DNA of 13,892 nucleotides from 2-12-FULL-41-16 sp964390625 (GTDB lineage Bacteria > Patescibacteriota > Patescibacteriia > Magasanikbacterales > UBA922), in contig CAYMID010000023.1 in assembly GCA_964390625.1 (NCBI GenBank), forward strand, positions 1 to 13,892. Direction: 5' to 3'. Positions 5,891-12,291 of the stretch are shown here, one piece after another. The notes beneath the pieces were generated by a model. It made no database searches, had not been told where the DNA came from, and worked only from the letters and a program-made list of their open reading frames with translations. The number at the start of each line of letters is the position of its first letter. Position 1 is the stretch's first letter. The position numbers and the translations under genes are program-made.

Positions 5891-7144
5891 TTAAGGTGCG
5901 GTCAAAATTTCCTTTGCAGCGTAAACACCAGTGCTTACCGCGGTTTCCATTGATGGCCCACCTAAATAATCACCGGCATACCAGATGTTTTGTTTTCCTT
6001 GCAAATCGCGTATAGCCTGCACAAAAGCAGCGTCGGCAATTGGCATTGCTTGTTTCCAGTCGACAATGTGTAAGGTTTTTTGCCACTGAGACTCGGTAAA
6101 TAATGTCTGGAGCTCAGCCCGAATCTTTCGTTCTAATTCCTCTGGTTCTATTGCTTGTTCGTTTGCCTTGTAATTAATAATGATTGCTTCTGGTGGCACA
6201 CCTTTAACCATGCCGGCTGCCCGAATTACTGAGGTAATCCCCGGTTTACCAGATTCAACTGAGGCAAAAATTGCGCTCCAATCACGTGTGTTTTTAACGA
6301 GTGGCGCACTGTCCATCAGACCAATAACCGCGTAAAAATGGGTGTAGGGAATTTTTTTACCTGACGCTGCCCAATCGCGAGTTGCCGGTAAGGCGTTAAC
6401 AATATAATCAGCTGTATATGTGTTTGCCGTGGTTACCACTTCATGAGCGCGAATTGTTTTTACCTCTTCGCCCAATTTAATTTCACCACCCTGCTGTTTA
6501 ATTTTTTCGGCCAAAGTTTCGGCAAAACGTTGATTATTGCCTCCCAAATAAAAACCACGCCGCAAATCACCATGCACAATCACTTGGTACGCAATCGGTT
6601 GCCAAAACGACATCTGGTACACATCCACTGGCGCATAACAATACCCCTCATTCACTACATTAATAAACTTTTCCAATGAGCTGCTTTCCCCCACTACCGG
6701 CCGTATGGTTTCGGCAATGGTCTGGTTGCCGTATTGCTGCAAAGAAGGTTTCCGGAAATTTGGTTTTGATTGAATCCAATCAGACACAAAACGTAAGCCT
6801 AAAAGAACCTTTTCACGCCAAGAAATTGGTACCTGTTCCTCTAAACAAAGCGGAGCATTGCTTTCAAGGCGGTAATAAATTTTGGGTTTGCTAATACGGT
6901 CGAAGGCATCACCTAAGCCAATCTCTTTGATCAGGCGCCAATATTCACGATACCAGGGATACACGATAAAACCACCAACATCCACTGGTTTATCGCCAAC
7001 AGACACACTGTGAACACGCCCACCGACTCGATCACGCGATTCCAAAACAGTAACCTGAAATCGTCCAGTTTTAGTTAACTCATAGGCAGCCGCCAGACCA
7101 GCCAACCCAGCCCCGGCCACCACCACTTTTGGTTTGTCAGACAT
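5891..7144 (-). CDS. FAD-dependent amine oxidase / phytoene desaturase-like flavoprotein
   Basis: This 417-residue protein carries the flavin monoamine oxidase/carotenoid desaturase fold. GAGLAG at 11-16 and E35 form the Rossmann FAD site. RVGGRV at 39-44 is the family's diphosphate-contacting GGR motif, followed by VDVGGFIVY. The C-terminus has YAGDYLGGPSMETAVSTG (389-406), the second FAD contact of this superfamily. There is no signal peptide or membrane anchor. Relatives include phytoene/zeta-carotene desaturases, protoporphyrinogen oxidase and amine oxidases; motifs alone do not choose between them. It converges on the cyclase, so a shared isoprenoid pathway is possible, but nothing shows co-regulation. 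The ATG at 7144 directly precedes the Rossmann strand and is well placed. No Shine-Dalgarno is visible. Confidence 0.85.
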   Translation of the reverse strand: MSDKPKVVVAGAGLAGLAAAYELTKTGRFQVTVLESRDRVGGRVHSVSVGDKPVDVGGFIVYPWYREYWRLIKEIGLGDAFDRISKPKIYYRLESNAPLCLEEQVPISWREKVLLGLRFVSDWIQSKPNFRKPSLQQYGNQTIAETIRPVVGESSSLEKFINVVNEGYCYAPVDVYQMSFWQPIAYQVIVHGDLRRGFYLGGNNQRFAETLAEKIKQQGGEIKLGEEVKTIRAHEVVTTANTYTADYIVNALPATRDWAASGKKIPYTHFYAVIGLMDSAPLVKNTRDWSAIFASVESGKPGITSVIRAAGMVKGVPPEAIIINYKANEQAIEPEELERKIRAELQTLFTESQWQKTLHIVDWKQAMPIADAAFVQAIRDLQGKQNIWYAGDYLGGPSMETAVSTGVYAAKEILTAP

Positions 7145-7201
7145 ACAGTAAAAAATAAGCCTGATGGGAGGTTACCAGAAACACCCCAAAAACTCCAGTA
7201 C

Positions 7202-7233
7202 AAAAAAACAGAGCTGCGCGCGCTCTGTTTTTT
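7202..7233 (-). terminator. Rho-independent terminator after the RRM gene (near-symmetric)
   Basis: CAGAGC (7209-7214) and GCTCTG (7222-7227) form a stem around TGCGCGC. Seven A (7202-7208) and six T (7228-7233) flank it, so it can work on either strand. It lies 26 bases beyond the RRM stop on the minus strand and separates that gene from the flavoprotein. Confidence 0.85.
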
Positions 7234-7259
7234 AGAGTTGGGTTTAAATCCCGGCCTTT

Positions 7260-7529
7260 TTACTGGCGAGGACCACGATCTTCGAGTGGGCGAGCAATGT
7301 TGACGGCCACAACACGGCCATCAATTGGCTTACCGTCATAGGTGGCAATGCCTTTTTGAGCTTCTTCTTCGGAACTCATTTCGACAAAACCAAAACCACG
7401 CGATTTACCGGTGAATTTATCCATCATCACCTTAGCGGAGACAACGGTACCGCACTCGGCAAAAGCGGCGCGGAGGCTGTCGTCGGTAGTACCCCACGAC
7501 AAACCGCCTACAAACAATTTAGTATTCAT
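7260..7529 (-). CDS. Single-RRM RNA-binding protein
   Basis: This 89-residue protein is a single RNA recognition motif. RNP2 is LFVGGL at 5-10 and RNP1 is RGFGFVEM at 44-51, with the aromatic residues that stack on RNA present. The tail ends PLEDRGPRQ and lacks the glycine-rich extension seen in some cyanobacterial Rbp proteins. The start at 7529 (MNTKLFVGGL) is preferred. An in-frame ATG at 7601 would add 24 residues encoded by a perfect 10-bp inverted repeat that looks like leader RNA. There is no Shine-Dalgarno. Such proteins act as RNA chaperones and are often cold-inducible; pairing with the upstream DEAD-box helicase fits that, though a cold response is inference. Confidence 0.9.
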   Translation of the reverse strand: MNTKLFVGGLSWGTTDDSLRAAFAECGTVVSAKVMMDKFTGKSRGFGFVEMSSEEEAQKGIATYDGKPIDGRVVAVNIARPLEDRGPRQ

Positions 7530-7664
7530 AACTACGAATGAAACAAACCAAGTTGTAAAAATTCCCATCCGTCCAACAACTTGGTCGCTCATGTCGTGCA
7601 CACACTGCGACTAAATTTGAACTCTGAGACCTTACACTGGGCCACCCGTTGGCGGGTGGTGTAA
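7530..7664 (-). promoter_or_regulatory. Structured 5' leader of the RRM gene
   Basis: From the promoter at 7695-7667 transcription should start near 7660, giving a leader of about 130 bases. Its 5' end folds into a strong hairpin: CGGGTG (7653-7658) plus GTGTAA (7659-7664) pair with CACCCG (7643-7648) and TTACAC (7632-7637), with a five-base bulge; the last few pairs may lie upstream of the true start. A second hairpin pairs 7576-7585 with 7547-7556 perfectly over 10 bp, ending 17 bases before the ATG. No Shine-Dalgarno lies between it and the start codon. Confidence 0.5.
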
Positions 7665-7666
7665 TA

Positions 7667-7695
7667 ATTATACGAGATTAAAAAAATGACGTCAA
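7667..7695 (-). promoter_or_regulatory. Consensus promoter of the RRM gene
   Basis: On the minus strand TTGACG (7695-7690), a 17-base spacer and TATAAT (7672-7667) form a near-perfect sigma-70 promoter. The -35 box contains the helicase stop codon TGA (7694-7692). Confidence 0.75.
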
Positions 7696-7706
7696 GCAAT
7701 TTGACG
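7680..7706 (-). terminator. Terminator-like hairpin at the helicase stop, overlapping the RRM promoter
   Basis: Minus-strand CGTCAA (7706-7701), loop ATTGC and TTGACG (7695-7690) form a perfect 6-bp stem, followed after TCA by seven T (7686-7680). The stem is short and AT-rich, so termination is probably partial. Its 3' arm is also the -35 box of the next promoter. Confidence 0.45.
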
Positions 7707-8846
7707 AGCGCCCTGCAATTCTGTAAATGGTTGCAAGCGCACACGCAGCTGTTCTTCAATTCTACGAACCGTAAAACGGTCCTCGGGCGCTACAAACGAC
7801 AAGGCACGGCCAGTTTTGCCAGCCCGACCCGTACGACCTGTGCGGTGTACATAGTCCTCGACCGTAGTTGGTAGATCATAATTGACTACCAAACTAATGC
7901 CATTAACGTCGATACCACGCGCGGCAATATCAGTCGCCACAAGTACGCGGTACTGACCGCTTTTAAAGCCAACCATCGCCGCTTTGCGCTGAGCCAAACT
8001 ACGATTAGCGTGCAATTCAACTGCACTATGACCGAGTTGGCGCACAGCAGCCGCGATTTTCTTGGCCCCATGTTTAGTACGAGTAAAGACAATAATTGTC
8101 CCCTTTTCTGCTTTTAGCACATTACCGAGCGTGTTCATTTTTTGGCCACCGGCAGCTGATAACTGGTGATGTGCAATCGATTTAGCTGTGGTTCCGGCTG
8201 GCGCAACCTCAACGCGCACGGGCGCTTTTAGATACTGCCCAACCATTTTTACAATCGCCGCTGGCATGGTAGCCGAGAACAGCATGGTTTGGCGCTGTGA
8301 TGGAAGCGCTTTCAAAATCTGCATAATGGCTGGCGCAAACCCAATATCAAACATGCGATCAGCTTCGTCGAGGACAGCGATTTTAATATTGCGTAAATCC
8401 ACTAGACGCTGCTGCATCAAATCAATCAAACGGCCTGGTGTGGCCACCAATACGTGCGGAGTTTGACGCAACTTTTTAACCTGCATCGCTTGGCTCGCAC
8501 CACCGATCAAAGTGACCGTGGTCAAACCAGCGCCACGCCCAATATTCAACAAGGTTTCCTCGACTTGAATCGCAAGTTCACGGGTTGGCACAATCACCAA
8601 ACCCTGCCCACCGCCACGGGCCAAGCGTTGCAACATTGGCAATAAAAAAGCCAAAGTCTTGCCAGTTCCGGTTTGGGCAATACCCAAAATATCATTCCCT
8701 TCGAGGGCTGACGGAATCGCGGCCCGTTGAATTGGCGACGGAGTCACCAAACCACGCGCAGCGAGGCGCTCTAATAATTTAGGCGAAAGGCCCAGGTCGG
8801 CAAAGCTGCCGCCCGCCGTTGGTACGGCGCTATGTACTGTGTTCAT
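7692..8846 (-). CDS. DEAD-box ATP-dependent RNA helicase
   Basis: The 384-residue core has every helicase motif in order: Q motif around F15 and TPSPIQ, Walker A AQTGTGKT (57-64), PTREL (87-91), TPGR (136-139), DEAD (160-163), SAT (191-193), IVFTRTK (252-258), ARGID (309-313) and HRTGRTGR (334-341). It therefore unwinds or remodels RNA using ATP. It ends about 40 residues after the last motif, without the basic or RNA-binding tail of DbpA, CsdA or SrmB, so the specific RNA target is unknown. The start at 8846 (MNTVHSAVP) is chosen. An in-frame ATG at 8891 would translate through a terminator-like hairpin and give an unlikely basic leader. It is driven from a consensus promoter about 100 bases upstream, with the RRM gene downstream as probable functional partner. 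Confidence 0.93.
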   Translation of the reverse strand: MNTVHSAVPTAGGSFADLGLSPKLLERLAARGLVTPSPIQRAAIPSALEGNDILGIAQTGTGKTLAFLLPMLQRLARGGGQGLVIVPTRELAIQVEETLLNIGRGAGLTTVTLIGGASQAMQVKKLRQTPHVLVATPGRLIDLMQQRLVDLRNIKIAVLDEADRMFDIGFAPAIMQILKALPSQRQTMLFSATMPAAIVKMVGQYLKAPVRVEVAPAGTTAKSIAHHQLSAAGGQKMNTLGNVLKAEKGTIIVFTRTKHGAKKIAAAVRQLGHSAVELHANRSLAQRKAAMVGFKSGQYRVLVATDIAARGIDVNGISLVVNYDLPTTVEDYVHRTGRTGRAGKTGRALSFVAPEDRFTVRRIEEQLRVRLQPFTELQGARQIA

Positions 8847-8850
8847 ACTT

Positions 8851-8882
8851 AAAAAAAGTGACCCTTTTCGTCTGGGCCACTT
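8851..8882 (-). terminator. Terminator-like hairpin directly before the helicase start (possible attenuator)
   Basis: On the minus strand AAGTGGCCC (8882-8874) pairs with GGGTCACTT (8864-8856) with one mismatch, around a nine-base loop, and runs into seven T (8857-8851). The structure ends four bases before the helicase ATG and lies downstream of its promoter, so it can act only within the helicase leader. An upstream stem, CGTGC/GCACG with inner GCCA/TGGC (8912-8936), could take part in switching. Confidence 0.5.
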
Positions 8883-8949
8883 AAAAAGCATGACACATCG
8901 ATCCGAGTCTGCGTGCGGCCAGTGTTGGCAAGCACGGTAATGACGCCGA

Positions 8950-8978
8950 AGTATACCATGTCAGACCAATTTTGTCAA
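8950..8978 (-). promoter_or_regulatory. Consensus promoter of the helicase
   Basis: Minus-strand TTGACA (8978-8973), a 17-base spacer ending TGG, and TATACT (8955-8950). The start point would be near 8943, giving a leader of about 97 bases. Confidence 0.75.
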
Positions 8979-9009
8979 GGTTAGGCGTGTCGAACCCTTG
9001 ACAAATTGG
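8966..9009. repeat. Inverted repeat containing both divergent -35 boxes
   Basis: CCAATTTTGTCAAGG (8966-8980) and CCTTGACAAATTGG (8996-9009) are inverted copies differing by one extra T, around a 15-base centre. Each arm contains TTGACA, the -35 box of one of the two back-to-back promoters, so one dimeric regulator bound here could control both. Confidence 0.6.
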
Positions 9010-9026
9010 CTCAAATAAGCTATATT
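8998..9026 (+). promoter_or_regulatory. Consensus promoter of the alpha/beta-hydrolase
   Basis: TTGACA (8998-9003), a 17-base spacer and TATATT (9021-9026). The start point would be near 9033, where TCCGCA (9033-9038) and TGCGGA (9044-9049) form a 5' hairpin. GGGAGGG (9051-9057) is a good Shine-Dalgarno four bases before the ATG at 9062. Confidence 0.75.
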
Positions 9027-9061
9027 ATTTAGTCCGCAATGGGTGCGGATGGGAGGGTACA

Positions 9062-10036
9062 ATGGACGTATACGGTTTGAGTTTCGTGTTTTTGGTGTTC
9101 GTATGGCTGCTCAACGAGTCTCTGCAGGGGGCGCGACCGACCTGGAAAATCCTCAAAAAGGGATCCCAAGACGGGCGAATCTTCGTGCTGATCGGAGGCT
9201 TTGGCCAACCGGCTGAAAGCTGGCAGACATTCTGCCAGGCGCTCCGGCCAGAAGACCGGGCCATGGTCCTGACCCGACGCCACCGCGAAAACCGCAGTTG
9301 GACAGTTGTGCCTGTCAGCTGGGCGCCGCTGTGGGTGCAAAAATGGGTGATGGCCAGACACATTCGTCGCATTCCTGGCCTTGGTAACCACAAAATCACC
9401 CTGGTTGCCCACTCGGTTGGCGCACTGTTGGCCGACTACGTGGCTCATCGGTTGCCAAACCAAGTGGAGGCGGTCTGTCTGCTAAACCCCTACCCATTGG
9501 GGCAAAGAGGGGCACTGCTCAGCCGCTGGACGTTCTGGAGGCAAGGCGGTCTACATTCGTTACCAATGTCGCTGCTGGCAACCATTATGTTCTGGCGCGG
9601 ATTCCGCCCCACCATGGGAGTAACCAGTCGGCTCTTTGCCAATGACCAACTGAGTCTACTGAAACTACGGGTGTACCACATGTCACTCGTTCCTGATTCA
9701 GTGCTGCAGTTCTTGGCCATGGTCCTGTGGGCCACTGGTACAGGATTGTTGCGAATCCGTCAAAAAAATTGGAACGGCCACATCTCGGTAATCTATGCCG
9801 AGGCCGACCCAATCTTTCGCGCGGACGACATCCGGGTAACAGGCTTTCGATTGGGGGCACGGACACGTAGATTTCACTTGGCCACCCCACACTGTTGGTG
9901 GCTGAATGACGCTACGGAAGTTCTGACTTACAATCTACACGTCCTGCGGCTATCGCTCTACCCAGAGCTTCAGCACAGCGACGAATTACCGTCAGAGAGC
10001 GAACCTGGGGAGCACGGCGCGGCACATCTACACTGA
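9062..10036 (+). CDS. Alpha/beta-hydrolase with N-terminal membrane segment
   Basis: The protein has 324 residues. Residues 4-18 are hydrophobic and may anchor it in the membrane. IFVLIGGFGQ (40-49) looks like the first core strand and oxyanion loop. LVAHSVGAL (114-122) is the nucleophile elbow with S118, D249 in IYAEADPIF and H277 in ATPHCWW complete a plausible Ser-Asp-His triad, so it should hydrolyse an ester or similar bond; the substrate is unknown. A second hydrophobic stretch (about 214-230) may be part of a lid. The charged tail (PELQHSDELPSESEPGEH) lies beyond the fold. The gene is much GC-richer than its neighbours (41 G/C in 60 bases at 9241-9300, against 16 in 60 within the cyclase at 4561-4620), hinting at a different origin. 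It has its own promoter and Shine-Dalgarno. Confidence 0.8.
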   Translation: MDVYGLSFVFLVFVWLLNESLQGARPTWKILKKGSQDGRIFVLIGGFGQPAESWQTFCQALRPEDRAMVLTRRHRENRSWTVVPVSWAPLWVQKWVMARHIRRIPGLGNHKITLVAHSVGALLADYVAHRLPNQVEAVCLLNPYPLGQRGALLSRWTFWRQGGLHSLPMSLLATIMFWRGFRPTMGVTSRLFANDQLSLLKLRVYHMSLVPDSVLQFLAMVLWATGTGLLRIRQKNWNGHISVIYAEADPIFRADDIRVTGFRLGARTRRFHLATPHCWWLNDATEVLTYNLHVLRLSLYPELQHSDELPSESEPGEHGAAHLH

Positions 10037-10137
10037 TTCCACGGCCACCCAAACTCGCTCGACCCCACCCAATCCAAGGAGGAAAGGAGGGGTCACTAGA
10101 ATAGAGTTGTCTCAAATCTCTTCTAGTGACCACACAA
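10037..10137. terminator. Long hairpin between the convergent hydrolase and msrA
   Basis: GGTCACTAGAA (10091-10101) pairs perfectly with TTCTAGTGACC (10121-10131); GAG/CTC extends the stem past a two-base bulge. There is no T-tract on either strand. The position between converging genes suggests a shared end. Just before it, 10076-10092 contains two AGGAGG-like runs with no start codon at a workable distance. Confidence 0.5.
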
Positions 10138-10668
10138 TTACTGCAACCACGCCGCAAAACTTTGGCGTATTTTGGCAATCTTAGGATCGATTACTACCTG
10201 GCAATACGGATTCAGGTCTTTATTTTGATTATAATAATTTTGGTGATAATTTTCGGCCTCGTAAAACTGTGACAACGGCTCAAGCTCGGTTACAATTGGA
10301 TTTTGGTAAACCATTTCATCGGTTAATTTTTTGATACAGTTTTCAGCCGCCGTTTTTTGCGCCGCAGTGGTATACAAAATCACCGAGCGATACCGTGTCC
10401 CCTGGTCTGCACCTTGGCGATTACGCGTGGTTGGATCATGCGCGGTAAAAAATACCGCGAGCAAAATATCAATGGTAATCACACTCGAATCGTACTGAAC
10501 TTCGACCACTTCGGCGTGCCCAGTTTTTTCGCTCGACACCGAATAATAATTTGGCTCATCATCAACCCCACCAGCATAGCCCGAGGTAACCTTGGTCACA
10601 CCACGCAACATTTGGAACACTGCTTCGATACACCAAAAACAACCGCCGCCAAACACAATTTTTTCCAT
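10138..10668 (-). CDS. msrA: Peptide-methionine (S)-S-oxide reductase MsrA
   Basis: The product is 176 residues with the catalytic motif GGGCFWC (nucleophile C10), the family signature GHAEVVEVQYD (50-60), FFTAHDPTTRNRQGADQGTRYRS (74-96) and a C-terminal YHQNYY..NPYCQVVI in which C156 may be a resolving cysteine. It reduces the S-epimer of methionine sulfoxide in proteins or free, using thioredoxin-type reductant. The start at 10668 puts the catalytic loop at the usual place and leaves one base after the msrB stop (TAATATG). An ATG at 10686 would overlap msrB and is less likely. There is no export signal, so it is cytoplasmic. It is the last gene of a four-gene minus-strand operon. Confidence 0.96.
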   Translation of the reverse strand: MEKIVFGGGCFWCIEAVFQMLRGVTKVTSGYAGGVDDEPNYYSVSSEKTGHAEVVEVQYDSSVITIDILLAVFFTAHDPTTRNRQGADQGTRYRSVILYTTAAQKTAAENCIKKLTDEMVYQNPIVTELEPLSQFYEAENYHQNYYNQNKDLNPYCQVVIDPKIAKIRQSFAAWLQ

Positions 10669-10669
10669 A

Positions 10670-11032
10670 TTATTTTTTGGGCACAAATTTAAGTGAAAGC
10701 GAATTCACACAGTGGCGCGTATTTTTGGCAGTAAACCGCTCCCCCTCGAACACGTGGCCCAAATGTCCGCCACAATTTTGGCAAGTAATTTCGGTACGCA
10801 AACCGTCGGCATCGGTTGTACGCATCACTGCACCAGGAATTTCTTGATCAAAACTAGGCCACCCACAGCCCGAATGAAACTTAGCAGTTGATTCGTACAG
10901 CGGTGCATTGCAACGTCGGCACAAGTAGGTGCCCTCGACAAAAAAATCATCGTACTCGCCTGTACCAGGTCGCTCGGTGCCTTTATTAATAATGACTCGC
11001 TCTTCTTCGGGGGTAAGTACGTTGAATTCCAT
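10670..11032 (-). CDS. msrB: Peptide-methionine (R)-S-oxide reductase MsrB
   Basis: The product is 120 residues, close to the family's usual length. Two CxxC pairs (C38/C41 and C84/C87) form the structural zinc site, HSGCGWPSF sits at 53-61 and RHCVNS at 106-111 carries the catalytic C108. It reduces the R-epimer of protein methionine sulfoxide, complementing MsrA. The start at 11032 lies two bases after the lipoprotein stop and the end is one base before msrA, so the three are surely co-transcribed and probably translationally coupled. No Shine-Dalgarno and no signal peptide are visible. Confidence 0.96.
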   Translation of the reverse strand: MEFNVLTPEEERVIINKGTERPGTGEYDDFFVEGTYLCRRCNAPLYESTAKFHSGCGWPSFDQEIPGAVMRTTDADGLRTEITCQNCGGHLGHVFEGERFTAKNTRHCVNSLSLKFVPKK

Positions 11033-11034
11033 AA

Positions 11035-11733
11035 TTATTTATACTCAATAAATTCAAATTCATCGCTGTAACCGCCTGCGATTTTTTCAATCACACGTGT
11101 GACTTTAAAATCGTACATTAATTCGCCAGCACTACAAGAACCCCCTTCTTCCTCAGGCACTTTTGGAATCCGACTTGCAGCCGTCACATATCCCTCCACA
11201 TCCCACAATGTTGAGCACTCATTACCACGAAATTCGGCTGAGCAGCTAATAGCATCTGCGGCCGGATCCTCGGGGTCAAGGTTCGAATTACAAACCTGAT
11301 CACATTTTTGATTGGAGCGTTCAATTAATGATGTTTCACCGTCAAGGTCTAAATACGGACCATTACAACCAACGGTTGTGTTTGACACACAGTAACCGGC
11401 CGGTGTTACGCAACCAAACCCAAACACTCGGTTAACTGGCACGCGTACAAGGATTTTTTTTCCAGCCACATTGGCCCGGGCCAAATCGCGGAACCAATTT
11501 TTTAATCCACCATCTGCTTCGATTTCTTCGAGTGTAAATGAACGTGCCACAGCCAGCTTGGTATCTGCGGTTGTGGTTGCAGCAACAGTGGAGGCAACTG
11601 GTTTCTGGTCTTCGGTTTGTGCAGGTGGCACAATTCCAGTGTTATCGGAAACCGGCTGGGCTGGGACAGGTTGATTACAGCCCCACCCTACTAGCAAAAG
11701 TCCAAAACTTGCGAGTACTAATTTAATTTTCAT
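11035..11733 (-). CDS. Cysteine-rich predicted lipoprotein
   Basis: The 232-residue product begins with a lipoprotein-type signal: MKIK, a hydrophobic run, then LLVGWGC with C19 as likely lipidated cysteine (G at -1; the box is not fully canonical). A Pro/Thr/Ala-rich linker follows to about residue 65, as in surface-tethered proteins. The folded part, about 75-232, contains at least eight further cysteines (GCVTPAGYC, VGCNGPY, KCDQVC, SCSAEF, NECS, GSCSAG), suggesting disulfides outside the membrane. I recognise no named domain. The start at 11733 is chosen because an ATG at 11787 would bury the signal and overlap the Nudix gene. Being between a Nudix gene and msrB/msrA suggests a link to oxidative damage, but its role is unknown. 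Confidence 0.82.
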   Translation of the reverse strand: MKIKLVLASFGLLLVGWGCNQPVPAQPVSDNTGIVPPAQTEDQKPVASTVAATTTADTKLAVARSFTLEEIEADGGLKNWFRDLARANVAGKKILVRVPVNRVFGFGCVTPAGYCVSNTTVGCNGPYLDLDGETSLIERSNQKCDQVCNSNLDPEDPAADAISCSAEFRGNECSTLWDVEGYVTAASRIPKVPEEEGGSCSAGELMYDFKVTRVIEKIAGGYSDEFEFIEYK

Positions 11734-11746
11734 AATGCATTTAAGA

Positions 11747-12283
11747 TTAATTACGGTGGTAACTGATTTGCGAATGAATTTCACCAATTACAACTTCATG
11801 TTCGGGTGGAATGGATTGTTCGGTGAATGATTGTAACTCGCGTTCTTTGTACACAGCTACAGCCTCGAAATAAGGCCCGGAAATTACTTTTGGAAAAAAT
11901 TGTTTATCACTTTCCAGAGTTGGCAAACTTGGCATACCATCAGTAATTTCGCACCACTCGGCCCTGCCCTCGCCCTCGCGCGGTTTAAGTTCGCCACTGA
12001 ATTCGGTGCATGTGTAGTAGTAAACCAAAAATTCAATATCCGAATACATACCGACCGACAAAATCACAGCCTTAAGTTCGGGATTAAGCGCCGTGTAACC
12101 GGTTTCTTCTTTAACCTCGCGGACCGCGCACACCAGCGGATCGCCCGCGTCTTCCTCATTCATTCCCCCACCCGCGCCATTCCACTTTTGGTAATGCGGG
12201 GCTTTGGGTTTGTGGCCATACACCATTAGGACTTCGTTACCACGAAGCAAATAAGTTACAGCAGCAAGCAAGCGTTTTTTCAT
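11747..12283 (-). CDS. Nudix hydrolase (MutT-like)
   Basis: The product is 178 residues from the ATG at 12283 (MKKRLLAAVTYLL); an ATG at 12301 would add six residues. WNGAGGGMNEED followed by AVREVKEETGY (53-63) is a Nudix box, with REVKEE supplying the metal-binding glutamates. The spacing from E44 to R55 is about three residues longer than in the GX5EX7REUXEEXGU consensus. KPHY-type residues before it and EWCEI after are common in MutT/NTP-pyrophosphohydrolase relatives. It probably hydrolyses a nucleoside diphosphate derivative, perhaps oxidised dNTPs, but the substrate is not determined by sequence. It is first in the operon with the lipoprotein (13-base gap), msrB and msrA. The start at 12283 fits a promoter at 12320-12292 with eight bases from -10 to ATG. 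Confidence 0.88.
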   Translation of the reverse strand: MKKRLLAAVTYLLRGNEVLMVYGHKPKAPHYQKWNGAGGGMNEEDAGDPLVCAVREVKEETGYTALNPELKAVILSVGMYSDIEFLVYYYTCTEFSGELKPREGEGRAEWCEITDGMPSLPTLESDKQFFPKVISGPYFEAVAVYKERELQSFTEQSIPPEHEVVIGEIHSQISYHRN

Positions 12284-12291
12284 ATATACAT

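Noticed and set aside
7530..7601. Extended N-terminus of the RRM protein from ATG 7601
   Set aside because: The extra residues would be encoded by a perfect inverted repeat and do not fit the RRM fold, which starts at MNTKLFVGG.
8847..8891. Extended helicase start at 8891
   Set aside because: It would translate a terminator-like hairpin into a basic leader; the Q-motif spacing is normal from 8846.
9029..9463. Minus-strand open frames opposite the hydrolase
   Set aside because: Shadows of a GC-rich gene whose plus frame has a promoter, Shine-Dalgarno and complete catalytic motifs; the minus products show no domain.
10106..10183. TTG-initiated 25-codon ORF after the tandem AGGAGG
   Set aside because: The spacing of about 14 bases is too long and the frame runs into the msrA 3' end.
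11734..11787. Extended lipoprotein start at 11787
   Set aside because: It would put 18 residues before a good lipoprotein signal and overlap the Nudix gene.
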